From positions 1 to 50,447 of the forward strand of contig CAJMLT010000007.1 of NCBI GenBank assembly GCA_905214325.1: DNA of 50,447 nucleotides, read 5' to 3'. Both the position numbers and the translations under genes were made by a program. Positions within the stretch are counted from its first letter, which is position 1; every line of letters begins with the position of its first letter. This stretch comes from an uncultured bacterium (GTDB lineage Bacteria; Actinomycetota; Coriobacteriia; Coriobacteriales; Eggerthellaceae). This document shows, piece by piece, positions 41,051 to 50,209 of this stretch. The notes beneath the pieces were generated by a model. It saw only the letters and a list, made by a program, of their open reading frames with translations, did no database searches and was not told the DNA's origin.

Positions 41051-43207
41051 ATGACAGAGGCACTTTACAGAAAATATCGCCCCTCGACGTTTCGGGATAT
41101 CGTGGGTCAGGAACATATCGAACGCACCCTTAAAAACGCCATCGAACAGAACAAGGTGTCCCATGCCTATCTGTTCTGCGGACCGCGCGGCACAGGTAAA
41201 ACCACGACGGCCCGTATTCTGGCCAAAGCGCTTCTGTGCGCAAAAGGGCCCACGGTCGATCCCGATGGCACCTGTCCCGAATGCCTTGCTATCGCCGCAG
41301 GTAATCACCCTGATGTTTACGAACTCGACGCGGCTAGTCGCACCGGTGTCGAAAACGTGCGTGAGGAAATCATCAGTCGCGTACAGTATGCCCCCACGCG
41401 TGGTTCGGTGAAGATATATATCATCGACGAGGTTCACATGCTGTCGACCGCGGCCTTCAACGCCCTTCTTAAAACGCTTGAAGAGCCTCCTGCGCACGTG
41501 GTGTTCATCCTGTGTACCACCGATCCCCAGAAGGTTCCCGAAACCATTCACTCCCGTTGCCAGCGATTCGATTTTCACCGTATCGCCACCGAAGCCATCG
41601 TTGCCCGTTTGGGTGCCGTATGCGTCGAAGAGGGAGTCGAATTCGAAGGGGAGGCCCTTGATCTTATAGCCCATCGTGCCGAAGGGGGCATGCGCAATGC
41701 CCTCACCTCGCTCGAGCAGCTTATCGCATTCGGCGAGGGGCGGGTTACGTTGGAGGGTACTCAAAATCTTTTGGGTTCCCTCGACGATACGGATGTATCG
41801 GAAATCGTTCTGGCCATAGGCAGGCGTGATGCCGCCACCTGCTTCAACTGGGTGGCACGTTATGTGGAAACGGGCGCCGATCTCGCTCAGTTCGTCCGTG
41901 ATCTTGCCGAGCATTATCGCGATCTGTACCTGCTCTCCATGACCGATAACGAAGTGGAGATCGAAGTCAGTGACGCCACCCGTACCACCATGGTGGGCGA
42001 ACTTACGTATTACGGCCGAGATCGTTTAAGCCGCATTCTGCAGGTGTTGGGCGATCTCATCAAGGAGTTGCGCCTGTCCAGCAACCCCCGTTTGAGTTTC
42101 GAGATCGCTCTGACGCGCATGGTGCGCCCCGATTCCGACTTCACACTCGAAGCGCTTGCCGAACGCGTCGAGGCTCTTGAAATGAGGCTGGCACAAGGGG
42201 ACTTTTTGGTGCCGCCCCTCGCCATGACACCGTCTACCGCATCGGATGTCGTGTCCGAACCCGCCGGATCGGCATCGCCGGTAAACGTCACTCAGGGTTC
42301 CACCCCGGCCCCGTTGCATGCCTCTCAGGTTGGATCTTCGGCGGCCGTTTCGGGTAATCCGGCCGCGCAGCCCGTCGCACCTCGGCCCGTGACGGACGCT
42401 TCGGCGGTGGAAGTCGGTAGCGCCGTTTTCGCCGATGCTTCTTCTCCGTCCCCTGTGGCGGCGCCTCCTGCAGCGCAGGCGGCACAGGCTTCGGCGGTCC
42501 CTTCGTCTTCGGTGGACGTATCCAATCCGGCCGCCCTGCAACGCCTGTGGCATTCCGTGACGGCGGCATTGCGTAAGGAAAACCCTGCACGTGGTGTGTT
42601 GTTCATGAATGCCCGGGTTTCTTCCGACACGCAGACATCGGGTATTCTCGTCGAATTCGCGGCGGATAACTCCTTTGCTTATAAAGCGGCTCAGAAAAAG
42701 GAGGTGCGCGAACTTCTTGCCCGCACCTTGGAAAAGGTGGCCGGGGGATCGCTGCCCTTCCGTTTGGCTTTGGCGCAGGGGGGTGCGTCTGCACCCGCTG
42801 AATCGTCGAAACCCGTTGTACGTCCGGGTGCCCCCACCTCCTTTGCGGCGCCTACGCCTTCGGTGGAGGCTTCCGCGCCTACGCCTGTGCCATCCGCCTC
42901 GACGACGCCACTTTCGTCGGTCACCACGCCCGTCGAGGATGCCGATGACAGGGTGCCGCTGGATGCATACGGTTCCTTCCCGTCCGGCGAAGAGGCTCCA
43001 CCCACGTCTATCCCCTCGACTCCGGCTCCGACCGCGGTTGCGCAGCCGGTACCCCCGTCTCCTTCGGCGTCGCCTTCCGCTGCTGCCGTTCAGCAGGAAA
43101 AAGCGAAGCATTCCGGCGAGCTGGATGCCTCCGATGGGGAAACGGCTCAGATCGTCGATGTTCTCACCGCCAGTTTCGGTGAAGGCATCAAATTCGAAGA
43201 AGTATAA
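41051..43207 (+). CDS. dnaX: DNA polymerase III subunits gamma/tau
   Basis: A 718-residue clamp-loader ATPase. Walker A GPRGTGKT is at 44-51, a zinc module includes C63, C75 and C78, and DEVHML is the Walker B region. Domains I-III end near 370. The tau-like rest is mostly Ala/Pro/Ser-rich low-complexity sequence at 390-490 and 590-690, with a folded block at about 495-590 (LQRLWHSVTAALRKENP) that probably contacts polymerase. No slippery frameshift site (A-run) was seen, so only the long form is expected. ybaB and recR follow, the classical order. Confidence 0.95.
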   Translation: MTEALYRKYRPSTFRDIVGQEHIERTLKNAIEQNKVSHAYLFCGPRGTGKTTTARILAKALLCAKGPTVDPDGTCPECLAIAAGNHPDVYELDAASRTGVENVREEIISRVQYAPTRGSVKIYIIDEVHMLSTAAFNALLKTLEEPPAHVVFILCTTDPQKVPETIHSRCQRFDFHRIATEAIVARLGAVCVEEGVEFEGEALDLIAHRAEGGMRNALTSLEQLIAFGEGRVTLEGTQNLLGSLDDTDVSEIVLAIGRRDAATCFNWVARYVETGADLAQFVRDLAEHYRDLYLLSMTDNEVEIEVSDATRTTMVGELTYYGRDRLSRILQVLGDLIKELRLSSNPRLSFEIALTRMVRPDSDFTLEALAERVEALEMRLAQGDFLVPPLAMTPSTASDVVSEPAGSASPVNVTQGSTPAPLHASQVGSSAAVSGNPAAQPVAPRPVTDASAVEVGSAVFADASSPSPVAAPPAAQAAQASAVPSSSVDVSNPAALQRLWHSVTAALRKENPARGVLFMNARVSSDTQTSGILVEFAADNSFAYKAAQKKEVRELLARTLEKVAGGSLPFRLALAQGGASAPAESSKPVVRPGAPTSFAAPTPSVEASAPTPVPSASTTPLSSVTTPVEDADDRVPLDAYGSFPSGEEAPPTSIPSTPAPTAVAQPVPPSPSASPSAAAVQQEKAKHSGELDASDGETAQIVDVLTASFGEGIKFEEV

Positions 43208-43226
43208 TCAGGGCATCCTGTACAAT
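43203..43226 (+). promoter_or_regulatory. Possible promoter boxes before ybaB
   Basis: TATAAT at 43203-43208 overlaps the dnaX stop and TACAAT lies at 43221-43226. Either could start a ybaB-recR transcript; no -35 match is clear. Confidence 0.35.
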
Positions 43227-43262
43227 GCTGGTGCTCGATAACGTAAACAAGGAGTAATTACG

Positions 43263-43580
43263 ATGGATATGAAACAGATGATGCGTCAAGCTCAGAAGAT
43301 GCAGAAGGAACTTGCCAAAGCGCAGGAGGAAATCGCGGGCATGACGTTCGAGGGAACGGCCGGCGGCGGCATGGTTAAAGCAACTGCCACGGGTGATATG
43401 AAAATCTCCGCGATCACCATCGAGCCCGATGCCATCGATCCCGAAGATGCCGAAATGCTGCAGGATATGGTGTGCGCTGCGGTCAACGAAGCTCTGCGCG
43501 GCATGAACGAAATCAGCAACCAGCGCATGGGTGCCGTTACCGGCGGCATGAATATGCCGGGTATGCCGGGTCTTATGTAG
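43263..43580 (+). CDS. ybaB: YbaB/EbfC nucleoid-associated protein
   Basis: A 105-residue DNA-binding protein of the YbaB family: MKQMMRQAQKMQKELAKAQE is the N-terminal helix, followed by the GGGMVKATATGD beta strands and a Gly/Met-rich end. It forms tweezer-like dimers on DNA. AAGGAG precedes the ATG. It sits between dnaX and recR as in most bacteria. Confidence 0.95.
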   Translation: MDMKQMMRQAQKMQKELAKAQEEIAGMTFEGTAGGGMVKATATGDMKISAITIEPDAIDPEDAEMLQDMVCAAVNEALRGMNEISNQRMGAVTGGMNMPGMPGLM

Positions 43581-43595
43581 GGCGCGATCTCACGT

Positions 43596-44192
43596 ATGTA
43601 TGCGGCATCGGCCATTCAGAAGCTTCTCGACGAACTGGAACGCCTTCCGGGTATCGGCCCCAAGTCGGCTCAGCGTATCGCGTACTGGATACTCAATGCG
43701 GATCATGCCGATGCCATTCGTTTGGCGCAGGCTATCACCGAAGTGAAGGAAACGGTGCATTTTTGTTCGCGTTGCTTCAACTACGCTCAAGATGATCTCT
43801 GTGATATCTGCTCCTCTTCCAAACGTGACGCTTCGTTGATCTGTGTCGTTTCGGAGCCCCGCGATATTCCTCCCATCGAGCGTACGGGGTCGTTTGGCGG
43901 GGTCTATCATGTTCTGGGCGGAGCGTTATCTCCGCTCGAAGGCATCGGTCCGGAAAGTCTCCATATCACCGAACTTCTGTCCCGTCTCAACAGCCCTTCC
44001 GTTGCGGAAGTCATTTTGGCGACCAATCCCAACGTCGAAGGGGAAACGACCGCCGGCTATCTCGCCCGTCTCATCAAGCCGACGGGGGTCAAGGTCTCGC
44101 GTTTGGCAAGTGGCTTGCCCGTCGGGGGAGATCTGGAGTTCGCCGACGAGGTGACACTTGGTCGCGCCATCGAATCCCGTCGCGAATTGTAG
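43596..44192 (+). CDS. recR: Recombination protein RecR
   Basis: A 198-residue RecR, a ring-forming clamp that works with RecF and RecO in gap repair. The helix-hairpin-helix LPGIGPKSAQRIA is near 17-29, the zinc finger cysteines are C57, C60, C69 and C72, and the Toprim domain follows (VVSEPRDIPPIE, YHVLGGALSPLEGIGP). 15 bases after ybaB, without a strong ribosome binding site. Confidence 0.96.
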   Translation: MYAASAIQKLLDELERLPGIGPKSAQRIAYWILNADHADAIRLAQAITEVKETVHFCSRCFNYAQDDLCDICSSSKRDASLICVVSEPRDIPPIERTGSFGGVYHVLGGALSPLEGIGPESLHITELLSRLNSPSVAEVILATNPNVEGETTAGYLARLIKPTGVKVSRLASGLPVGGDLEFADEVTLGRAIESRREL

Positions 44193-44329
44193 AAATTCAC
44201 GCAGGGCCTTCTGCCGTCGTATGTCGGCGTCAAGGGTGAAGTCGCGTTCGATGGTAGGCCGGCACGTGTCGCGCCTCCCTTTATATGTCGCAGGCGTGCA
44301 GGCGGAGTGGGGAAGCGATGAAATAAGGA

Positions 44330-44359
44330 TTGACAACTTCGATTCGTTTTGCGAAAATA
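44330..44359 (+). promoter_or_regulatory. rplJL promoter
   Basis: A perfect TTGACA -35 (44330-44335), 17-base spacer and GAAAAT/AAAATA -10 (44353-44359). The -35 is the best in the window, as expected for a ribosomal operon. Confidence 0.75.
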
Positions 44360-44362
44360 GGC

Positions 44363-44520
44363 GGGCTGTGAAAACAGCAAACGGAATACCCAGTTCCGCT
44401 GCCCAAGACAGCTGGTACCGAAAGGTTTAATTGCGTGAAAGCAACCCGCCGAGGTGGTCAACGATGAAAGTCTTTTCTGTCGACCCCTGCTGTCTCGTGC
44501 ATCAGGGGTCGATCTTTTTC
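44363..44520 (+). promoter_or_regulatory. L10-type ribosomal leader with attenuator
   Basis: About 220 bases separate the promoter from rplJ. The first part contains several short complementary segments (for example GGCGGG with CCCGCC) and the far part a perfect 10-bp terminator stem, TCGACCCCTG (44480-44489) with CAGGGGTCGA (44503-44512), followed by TCTTTTT. This is the usual layout of the L10 leader, where L10-L12 binding favours termination. The 137 bases from the recR stop to the promoter hold nothing clear. Confidence 0.75.
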
Positions 44521-44582
44521 AAGGCTCGATCCACTCGTAACGGGGCGGAACCCGATGCTTTTGAAAAAGGAGGTGTAATGTA

Positions 44583-45104
44583 ATGCCCAGCGCACAGAAT
44601 ACTGAAAGACTCGAAGTCATCAAGGCCGATCTCGCCGATGTCGAAGCGGTGTGGGTTGTCGACTACCGCGGTCTCACCGTCAAGGAAGTTCAGCAGCTCC
44701 GCGTCTCCATCCGCGAAACGGGTGCGGTCATGAAGGTTCACAAGAACACGCTCATGCAGTTGGCTCTCAAGGAACTCGACATGCCTGCCATGGATGAAGT
44801 TCTTTCCGGACCTTCCGCATTCGTATTCGCTCAAGGTGATCCCGTGGCTTCCGCCAAGGCCATCAAGGATTTCGCCAAGGAAAACGAAGCTCTTCAGATC
44901 AAGGGTGGCATCATGGACGGCGCGTTCGTCGATGCTGAAGCGGTCGAAAAAATCGCTGCTCTGCCTTCCCGCGAAGAACTCATCGCGAAGCTCCTCGGTT
45001 CCATTCAGAATCCGCTCGTCAAGACCGTTCGCGTACTCAACGGCCCCATGGAGGCCTTTGCTCGTGTCGTCAACGCTATTGCCGAACAGAAACCCGCAGC
45101 CTAA
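44583..45104 (+). CDS. rplJ: Ribosomal protein L10
   Basis: A 173-residue L10, the base of the L7/L12 stalk. VWVVDYRGLTVKEVQQLR and KVHKNTLMQLAL are typical RNA-binding segments; the C-terminal helix carries the L12-binding sites. The ribosome binding site AAGGAGGTG is the strongest in the window, seven bases from the ATG. Confidence 0.97.
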   Translation: MPSAQNTERLEVIKADLADVEAVWVVDYRGLTVKEVQQLRVSIRETGAVMKVHKNTLMQLALKELDMPAMDEVLSGPSAFVFAQGDPVASAKAIKDFAKENEALQIKGGIMDGAFVDAEAVEKIAALPSREELIAKLLGSIQNPLVKTVRVLNGPMEAFARVVNAIAEQKPAA

Positions 45105-45206
45105 CCGCTGCAGCCTGATGCCCCACGGCATCGGATATGCAGCATAGGTGCTGCGAAGTAGAAGAAATCGTGCGATAGTGCACAGAAAAAGATAAGGAGT
45201 CATATC

Positions 45207-45584
45207 ATGGCTGTTACTCGTGAAGAAATTGTTGAAGCTTTGAAAGAGATGCCCGCCCTCGAGCTTTCCGAACTCGTTTCCGAACTCGAAGAGGTCTTCG
45301 GCGTTTCCGCTGCCGCTCCCGTCGCTGTTGCCGCTGCTCCTGCAGCCGGTGGTGCTGACGCTGCTGAAGAGAAGAGCGAATTCGACGTTATCCTCGAAGG
45401 CTTCGGTGACAACAAGATCGCTGTCATCAAGGCTGTCCGCGAGATCACCGGTCTCGGTCTCAAAGAGGCTAAGGAAATGGTCGAAAGCGCTCCCGCTCCT
45501 GTCCAGGAAGGCGTTGCCAAGGACAAGGCTGAGGAACTCAAGTCTCAGCTCGAGGATGCCGGTGCTGCAGTTACCTTGAAGTAA
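45207..45584 (+). CDS. rplL: Ribosomal protein L7/L12
   Basis: A 125-residue L7/L12. The N-terminal dimer domain is followed by the Ala/Pro hinge (about 35-52) and the C-terminal factor-binding domain with KIAVIKAVREITGLGLKEAK. It recruits EF-Tu and EF-G. AAGGAG precedes the ATG, 102 bases after rplJ. Confidence 0.98.
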   Translation: MAVTREEIVEALKEMPALELSELVSELEEVFGVSAAAPVAVAAAPAAGGADAAEEKSEFDVILEGFGDNKIAVIKAVREITGLGLKEAKEMVESAPAPVQEGVAKDKAEELKSQLEDAGAAVTLK

Positions 45585-45648
45585 ATTCATTACTTCAATC
45601 GGATAGTCGGTGTTCGTGAGATAATCTTTCATCTTGTAAACACCTGTT

Positions 45649-45680
45649 AAAGGGGAGCGTAAAGCTCCCCTTTATTGTTT
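45649..45680 (+). terminator. Rho-independent terminator of rplJL
   Basis: AAAGGGGAGC (45649-45658) and GCTCCCCTTT (45664-45673) form a perfect 10-bp stem on a 5-base loop, followed by ATTGTTT. Confidence 0.92.
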
Positions 45681-45768
45681 ATGATGAAGGGGATTCGTAC
45701 AGGTGAAGAGCGCACGTGTTCTGCCGTACTCTTCTGGTGATACAACATAAAGAAGGAGACTGATCGCA

Positions 45769-47118
45769 ATGCAAAAAGGCTATTTTGCCGCAGCGTGGGG
45801 GGATATCACCAACTCTCCCGGGTGGTTTTCCAAGTTGCTCCTCCTCGGATTGCTCTGCTTGGTGCCCATATTCGGCGCCATCGTAGTCATGGGCTATCTG
45901 TATGGATGGGCACGTGATATCGCATGGAATGTCCACCGTCCCATGCCGGCACATATTTTCGGCAACGAGGATGGAAAACTGTATTCACGCGGCTTTTTCC
46001 TTCTAGTCGTTTCGATCGTGTTTGCGTTGATTCCTGCCGTCATCAACGGCATCTTGGGCTTCGCAACGGGTATGAGTACAGGATTCTACGGAAGTTATTC
46101 TTCTCTCCATTCCTCGTTGAGTTTCGGTTTCCTCGGTGGAACCATCGCCATGTTGGTAAGCTTTGCCCTTTGGCTCCTTGCCGCCATCTTCACCTTCGTG
46201 GGGTCCATGCGCACTTCGGTTTATGGAACACTCTCCTCCGGTCTGCAGATTTCCAAGATATGGGCCATGATCCGTTACGATTTCACGGGTCTACTGCGTA
46301 TTCTCGGTATGTCTTTACTGGTGGGTCTGATCATCGGATTCATCGCCTTCGTCGGCTGTATGCTCATCGTTTTGCTGGGATCGCTTTTCGCGGTTGCGCT
46401 GAGCGGGAGTGACGTCATCGGAGTCATCGCCGTTTTCGGCATATTCATCGCCTTCGTTGTCTTCGTGCTGTTCGCATGTTTCGCGTCGGTATTGCTTGAA
46501 GCGTTGGTTGCCCGCGCATTGGGGTACTGGACGCGTCAGTTCGACGTGCATCTGTGGGGCGGTCAGGATGACCCGATGCCCTTCGAGCGCTATGCGCCGT
46601 CCGCTCCCGGCTCTCCCTACCAGAGCCAGGCAACAGCGCAGCAGCAGCCCTATTATCAGCAGCCCACGCAAGCAGCGTCTGGCCAAGCCTATCAGGCCGG
46701 TACCCAGCCTGCTCCGTATCAGTACGCCGATCAGGCGTCCGTACCTCCCGTTTCCGAAACGCAGCCTTCTTCAGTGCCGTCAGGTGTAGTTGAGCCGGCA
46801 GCCCATGATGCTTCTGTTTACGAGGAATCTCCGGCACCGGCAGCAGCCGAAGCGGTACAGTCGGTCAATCAGCCGCCTGTCATCGTCGAGGAACAAGCGG
46901 AAGTCGCCACTTCCGGCGATCGGGAAGATATGGCTGTCGCTGTTGAAGCGGTAAGCGAAATCGCCGCCGACGAACGTCCCGCCCCCGAAGAGACTTCCGA
47001 TGTCGTTGATGCAGAAGATACGGATGCAGCTCGCTCGGACGATGCATCGGATAAAGCCGATGTTGAGGAAAAAGACGACTCCGGCGAATCCAAGGAGAAA
47101 AAGAAGAAGTCGAAATAG
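45769..47118 (+). CDS. DUF4013-like membrane protein with long cytosolic tail
   Basis: A 449-residue protein. Residues 1-255 hold about six hydrophobic segments in the DUF4013 pattern: an amphipathic start (YFAAAWGDITNSPGW), a first span with LVPIFGAIVVMGY, and a last one ending in ALGYWTRQFDVHLWG. Residues 270-340 are rich in Pro, Gln, Ala and Tyr, and residues 345-449 are acidic and then end in a lysine-rich run. AGAAGGAGA precedes the ATG. It stands alone between two terminators. Function unknown; such tails often hold protein contacts. Confidence 0.75.
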   Translation: MQKGYFAAAWGDITNSPGWFSKLLLLGLLCLVPIFGAIVVMGYLYGWARDIAWNVHRPMPAHIFGNEDGKLYSRGFFLLVVSIVFALIPAVINGILGFATGMSTGFYGSYSSLHSSLSFGFLGGTIAMLVSFALWLLAAIFTFVGSMRTSVYGTLSSGLQISKIWAMIRYDFTGLLRILGMSLLVGLIIGFIAFVGCMLIVLLGSLFAVALSGSDVIGVIAVFGIFIAFVVFVLFACFASVLLEALVARALGYWTRQFDVHLWGGQDDPMPFERYAPSAPGSPYQSQATAQQQPYYQQPTQAASGQAYQAGTQPAPYQYADQASVPPVSETQPSSVPSGVVEPAAHDASVYEESPAPAAAEAVQSVNQPPVIVEEQAEVATSGDREDMAVAVEAVSEIAADERPAPEETSDVVDAEDTDAARSDDASDKADVEEKDDSGESKEKKKKSK

Positions 47119-47146
47119 CCTCTCGTTTCCTCTTCCCGCTTTTGCT

Positions 47147-47178
47147 ATCACCCCCGTCTATGCGGGGGTGATTTTTTC
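47147..47178 (+). terminator. Rho-independent terminator after the DUF4013-like gene
   Basis: ATCACCCCCG (47147-47156) and CGGGGGTGAT (47163-47172) form a perfect 10-bp stem, followed by TTTTTTCT. It overlaps the stop codon region of the convergent methyltransferase gene, so the same hairpin ends the plus-strand transcript inside that gene. Confidence 0.92.
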
Positions 47179-47913
47179 TGCCTTGAAACGCAGGCGGCGG
47201 TAGTCGGCTATCCAATGGCCGTCTCGTCGAAGGTGGGGAGCCAGAGCGTTTTCTATTTCCGTGAGAAGACCGTCCCATTCTTCCTTGGGCATACGTTCGA
47301 GGTTCCCGATATAGAATTGCTCGATCCATCGTCGTAGCCCGCTTTCCCCTCCTTTGAGGGGTGTGGGGCGATCGAAGTCGACTATTGTCTCGACCGAAAA
47401 GCCGTTCTTTTCCAAAAGGGCGCGGTAGTCGTCGGTTCGCGGATAGAAGAAGGGCGAATCGAAACGGTACCCCCGTTTTTCAAAAGCACGCTGAAAGGCA
47501 ATGAGTATGAGATCGCAATTCCCCTGTGCTCCCATTTCGGCGATGAGGCATCCACCCGGCTTGAGAGCGGCGTTGATTGCGGCGAGAAGGCGTGCGTGAT
47601 CGGGAATCCAATGAAATACGGCATTGGAGAAAGCGACATCGAACATGCTTTCGTAGGGTATATCCATGGCATCCTGCACGTCGAAGGTGAGATGGGGGTA
47701 TTTGACCCTGGCCGCTTTCACCATGGCCGCCGATGCGTCGATCCCGCAGATATAATTGGCTCGCTCAGCCAATCGGGCGGTAAGCGTACCCGTTCCGCAG
47801 CCGATGTCTAGGATGGAAAGAGGGGGATCGGTGGGCAGAAGACTGAAAAGATCTTCGCCGTAGTGCGCAACGAAGTCGTGCTGATGTTCGTAAAGAGCCG
47901 TATCCCAATTCAT
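47158..47913 (-). CDS. SAM-dependent methyltransferase, trans-aconitate methyltransferase-like
   Basis: A 251-residue class I methyltransferase. Motif I ILDIGCGTGTLTARLAE is at 34-50, with FSNAVFHWIPDHARLL as in Tam, trans-aconitate 2-methyltransferase, and a C-terminal IEQFYIGNLERMP region. Tam would detoxify trans-aconitate by ester formation, but related proteins have other substrates. AAAGGGG precedes the ATG. Same direction as the two genes upstream, with a 68-base gap. Confidence 0.8.
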   Translation of the reverse strand: MNWDTALYEHQHDFVAHYGEDLFSLLPTDPPLSILDIGCGTGTLTARLAERANYICGIDASAAMVKAARVKYPHLTFDVQDAMDIPYESMFDVAFSNAVFHWIPDHARLLAAINAALKPGGCLIAEMGAQGNCDLILIAFQRAFEKRGYRFDSPFFYPRTDDYRALLEKNGFSVETIVDFDRPTPLKGGESGLRRWIEQFYIGNLERMPKEEWDGLLTEIENALAPHLRRDGHWIADYRRLRFKAEKITPA

Positions 47914-47981
47914 GATTTGCCCCTTTCGATGTCGGTTATCTTCCAGTGTAGCCTTTATCGAACGGGGAACTGGGGAGGATG

Positions 47982-48794
47982 TCAGGCGTGTTTTTCCGCG
48001 GCAAGCTCGAGCAGAATGGCGTTGAGTTTCTCGTAGATGATGTGCGCATCGCCTTCGAGGCAGGCGAGATGTTTTTCGATGGTTGCCATGTCGCCTCGTT
48101 CGGCCGGTCCCGTCAGCGACGCCACGGCTCCGTCGTGGGCGACATGTTCGGCGTTGCCCAAAAACAGGGGAGCCAAGGCGCTCTCGGCGCCCGCCGGAGA
48201 AAAGCCGCAGAGCACCAACTGATCACAGGCGAGGCGATAAAGAGCCACCACGTGATTCGATGCCAGAGCTGCCGCTGCATGGTAGCGCACTTTGCCGTCG
48301 GTATCGATGACCTGCACCCGATTACCCTTGTCTGCTATAAGCGCGACGATGTCGTCAAGATGTTCGGGTGATCCTTCCACGGCAAAAAACGCTTTGTGAA
48401 GCTCGGCATAGCTTCGGGTTTTCGAAGACACCGCGAAAAGAGGATGAACCGAATAAACGAAACACCCGTATTCCTGAGCTTCCGTAAGCGCCGTCGAGGC
48501 GAGCGCGCCGCTACAATGACAGATATTCTTACCCTTCAGGGCATCGACACCCATCGCCGTTTTGAGCTCGTTCCATACCTGCTCGATGGCTCCATCGGGT
48601 ACGGTGAGGAATATCGTCTCGCACGCTCGGCAGAGATCGAGAGGGCTTTCGAAGGCGTCGGATTCGGTGAAGTGCGCCGCTTCCTGCGCCGACGAGTACG
48701 ACCTGCTGGCATAGCCGATGAGATTGTGGTGGTCGGCGAGGTATTTCCCAAGCGAAACCCCCACCTTCCCCGCTCCGATGAAACCGATATCCAT
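47982..48794 (-). CDS. Rossmann-fold and DUF2520 domain protein
   Basis: A 270-residue protein. Residues 1-130 are an NAD(P)-binding domain with GFIGAGKVGVSLGKYL, related to 6-phosphogluconate and ketopantoate reductases; residues 145-265 are the all-helical DUF2520 domain (RYHAAAALASNHVVALY). The pair is known as an uncharacterised dehydrogenase-like family, sometimes near pantothenate genes. AAGGAGA precedes the ATG. The reaction is unknown. Confidence 0.82.
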   Translation of the reverse strand: MDIGFIGAGKVGVSLGKYLADHHNLIGYASRSYSSAQEAAHFTESDAFESPLDLCRACETIFLTVPDGAIEQVWNELKTAMGVDALKGKNICHCSGALASTALTEAQEYGCFVYSVHPLFAVSSKTRSYAELHKAFFAVEGSPEHLDDIVALIADKGNRVQVIDTDGKVRYHAAAALASNHVVALYRLACDQLVLCGFSPAGAESALAPLFLGNAEHVAHDGAVASLTGPAERGDMATIEKHLACLEGDAHIIYEKLNAILLELAAEKHA

Positions 48795-48835
48795 GAAGAT
48801 CTCCTTTGTGTTCGGGAGAGGAACCTACCGAAAGA

Positions 48836-50113
48836 TTACAGGATACAGAAACGTACGACCAGATATGCGCACGCGATAGCGGTGCAGAGAATCATGATGG
48901 GGAAGCCCACCTTGGTGTATTCCATGAAGGAAAGCGGGTAGCCGTTGCGCTCCGAAATGGAAGCCATGACCACGTTTGCCGATGCGCCGACGAGTGTGCC
49001 GCATCCGCCGAGGCAGGCACCGAGGGAAATAGCCCACCATAAAGGTTCGATGTCGATGCCGCTGCCGCCCATGGTGAGAATGATGGGTATCATGGTTGCA
49101 ACAAGGGGAATGTTGTCCAAGATGGACGAAACAATGGCGCTTGCCCACACCAGCACGATAATCGTGAGCATCATGTCGCCGTGGGTGATGTCGATGAGTC
49201 CTTGGGCGAGCATTTGAATGACGCCGGTTTCGGCCATGCCGCCGACGACTATGAACAGTCCAGCGAAGAAGCCGATGGTCGTCCATTCCACTTCCCGCAT
49301 GGTTTTTTCCATATCGGCCCGGCTGATGATGAGCATGATGCCCGCAGCGGCAAGCGCGATAACGCTGGGTTCGATACCGAAGTAGCCATGCGTCACGAAG
49401 GCTACGGCCACCAAGACGATCATGATGATGCTTTTGCGGAACAGGGACTTATCGTGGATGGCATCGGCCTCCACCAGCTGCATGACCGCTTCCTTCTTGT
49501 CGTCGGTGACGGCGAGTTTGCGTCCATAGAGAAAGTAGATGATGACCATGGTGGCACCCAAGATCATGAGTACGGCGGGCGTGTCATAGATCAGGAAGTC
49601 CATGAAGGAAAGGTTAGCTGCCGATCCGATCATGATGTTGGGCGGATCGCCGATCTGCGTGGCGGTGCCGCCGATGTTGGAGGCGAGGATTTCCGTGATG
49701 AAAAAAGGGATGGGATTGATATCCAAAAGAAGCCGACATACGGTGTAGGTCACCGGACCGATGAGTAGGATGGTCGTTACATTGTCGAGCAGCGCGGAAA
49801 GTGCGGCGGTTATAAGGGAGAATACCAACATGATGAGCCAAGGGTTACCCCGCACGATCTTGGCCGATTTGATGGCAAGGTATTCGAAGATGCCCGATCC
49901 TTTGACCACGCCCACGAACAGCATCATGCCTACCAGCACGCCTAAGGTGTTGAAGTCGATGTGTTCGACACCTGCATCGAAATCCAGAATGCCGAAAAGA
50001 ATAAGCGCCACCGCTCCGCAGAGTGCGGCGGTAGTGCGGTGAATTTTTTCCGTCGCGACGAGGGTCATCACGATGAGGAAAATCACTATGGATATGATTT
50101 GTTCAACGGTCAT
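48836..50113 (-). CDS. ArsB/NhaD-superfamily ion permease
   Basis: A 425-residue membrane protein with about eleven helices. Two inverted-repeat signatures of the ion transporter superfamily are present: LLDNVTTILLIGPV near 108-121 with GGTATQIGDPPNIMIGSAA near 148-166, and ILDNIPLVATMIP near 334-346 with GCGTLVGASANVV near 377-389. Members move arsenite, Na+/H+ or dicarboxylates; the motifs cannot decide among these. A TACAAT -10 box ends eight bases before the ATG, so translation may be leaderless, though AGGGTG lies between. Confidence 0.85.
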   Translation of the reverse strand: MTVEQIISIVIFLIVMTLVATEKIHRTTAALCGAVALILFGILDFDAGVEHIDFNTLGVLVGMMLFVGVVKGSGIFEYLAIKSAKIVRGNPWLIMLVFSLITAALSALLDNVTTILLIGPVTYTVCRLLLDINPIPFFITEILASNIGGTATQIGDPPNIMIGSAANLSFMDFLIYDTPAVLMILGATMVIIYFLYGRKLAVTDDKKEAVMQLVEADAIHDKSLFRKSIIMIVLVAVAFVTHGYFGIEPSVIALAAAGIMLIISRADMEKTMREVEWTTIGFFAGLFIVVGGMAETGVIQMLAQGLIDITHGDMMLTIIVLVWASAIVSSILDNIPLVATMIPIILTMGGSGIDIEPLWWAISLGACLGGCGTLVGASANVVMASISERNGYPLSFMEYTKVGFPIMILCTAIACAYLVVRFCIL

Positions 50114-50121
50114 GGCACCCT

Positions 50122-50127
50122 ATTGTA
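50122..50127 (-). promoter_or_regulatory. -10 box of the ArsB/NhaD-like gene
   Basis: Read on the minus strand this is TACAAT, ending eight bases before the ATG at 50113. No convincing -35 box. Confidence 0.45.
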
Positions 50128-50209
50128 GCCATTTGTGAAAACGAAAGGCACGAAAAAACAAGAGTTCATCGTTTGTTAGCACTACGGCCCGCCGAAAGGT
50201 ATCGGCCCG

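Noticed and set aside
40397..41914. 505-residue open frame on the minus strand
   Set aside because: It runs opposite DedA and dnaX, both of which have full family signatures; its translation is His/Arg/Gly-rich with no motif.
41300..42400. Programmed frameshift in dnaX
   Set aside because: No A-rich slippery heptamer was seen; the frame is continuous to the long tau-like end.
42026..43111. Arg/Gly-rich minus-strand frame resembling an RNA-binding protein
   Set aside because: It is the reverse of the Ala/Pro/Ser codons of the dnaX linker.
44502..45632. 376-residue minus-strand frame covering rplJ and rplL
   Set aside because: Opposite two certain ribosomal protein genes.
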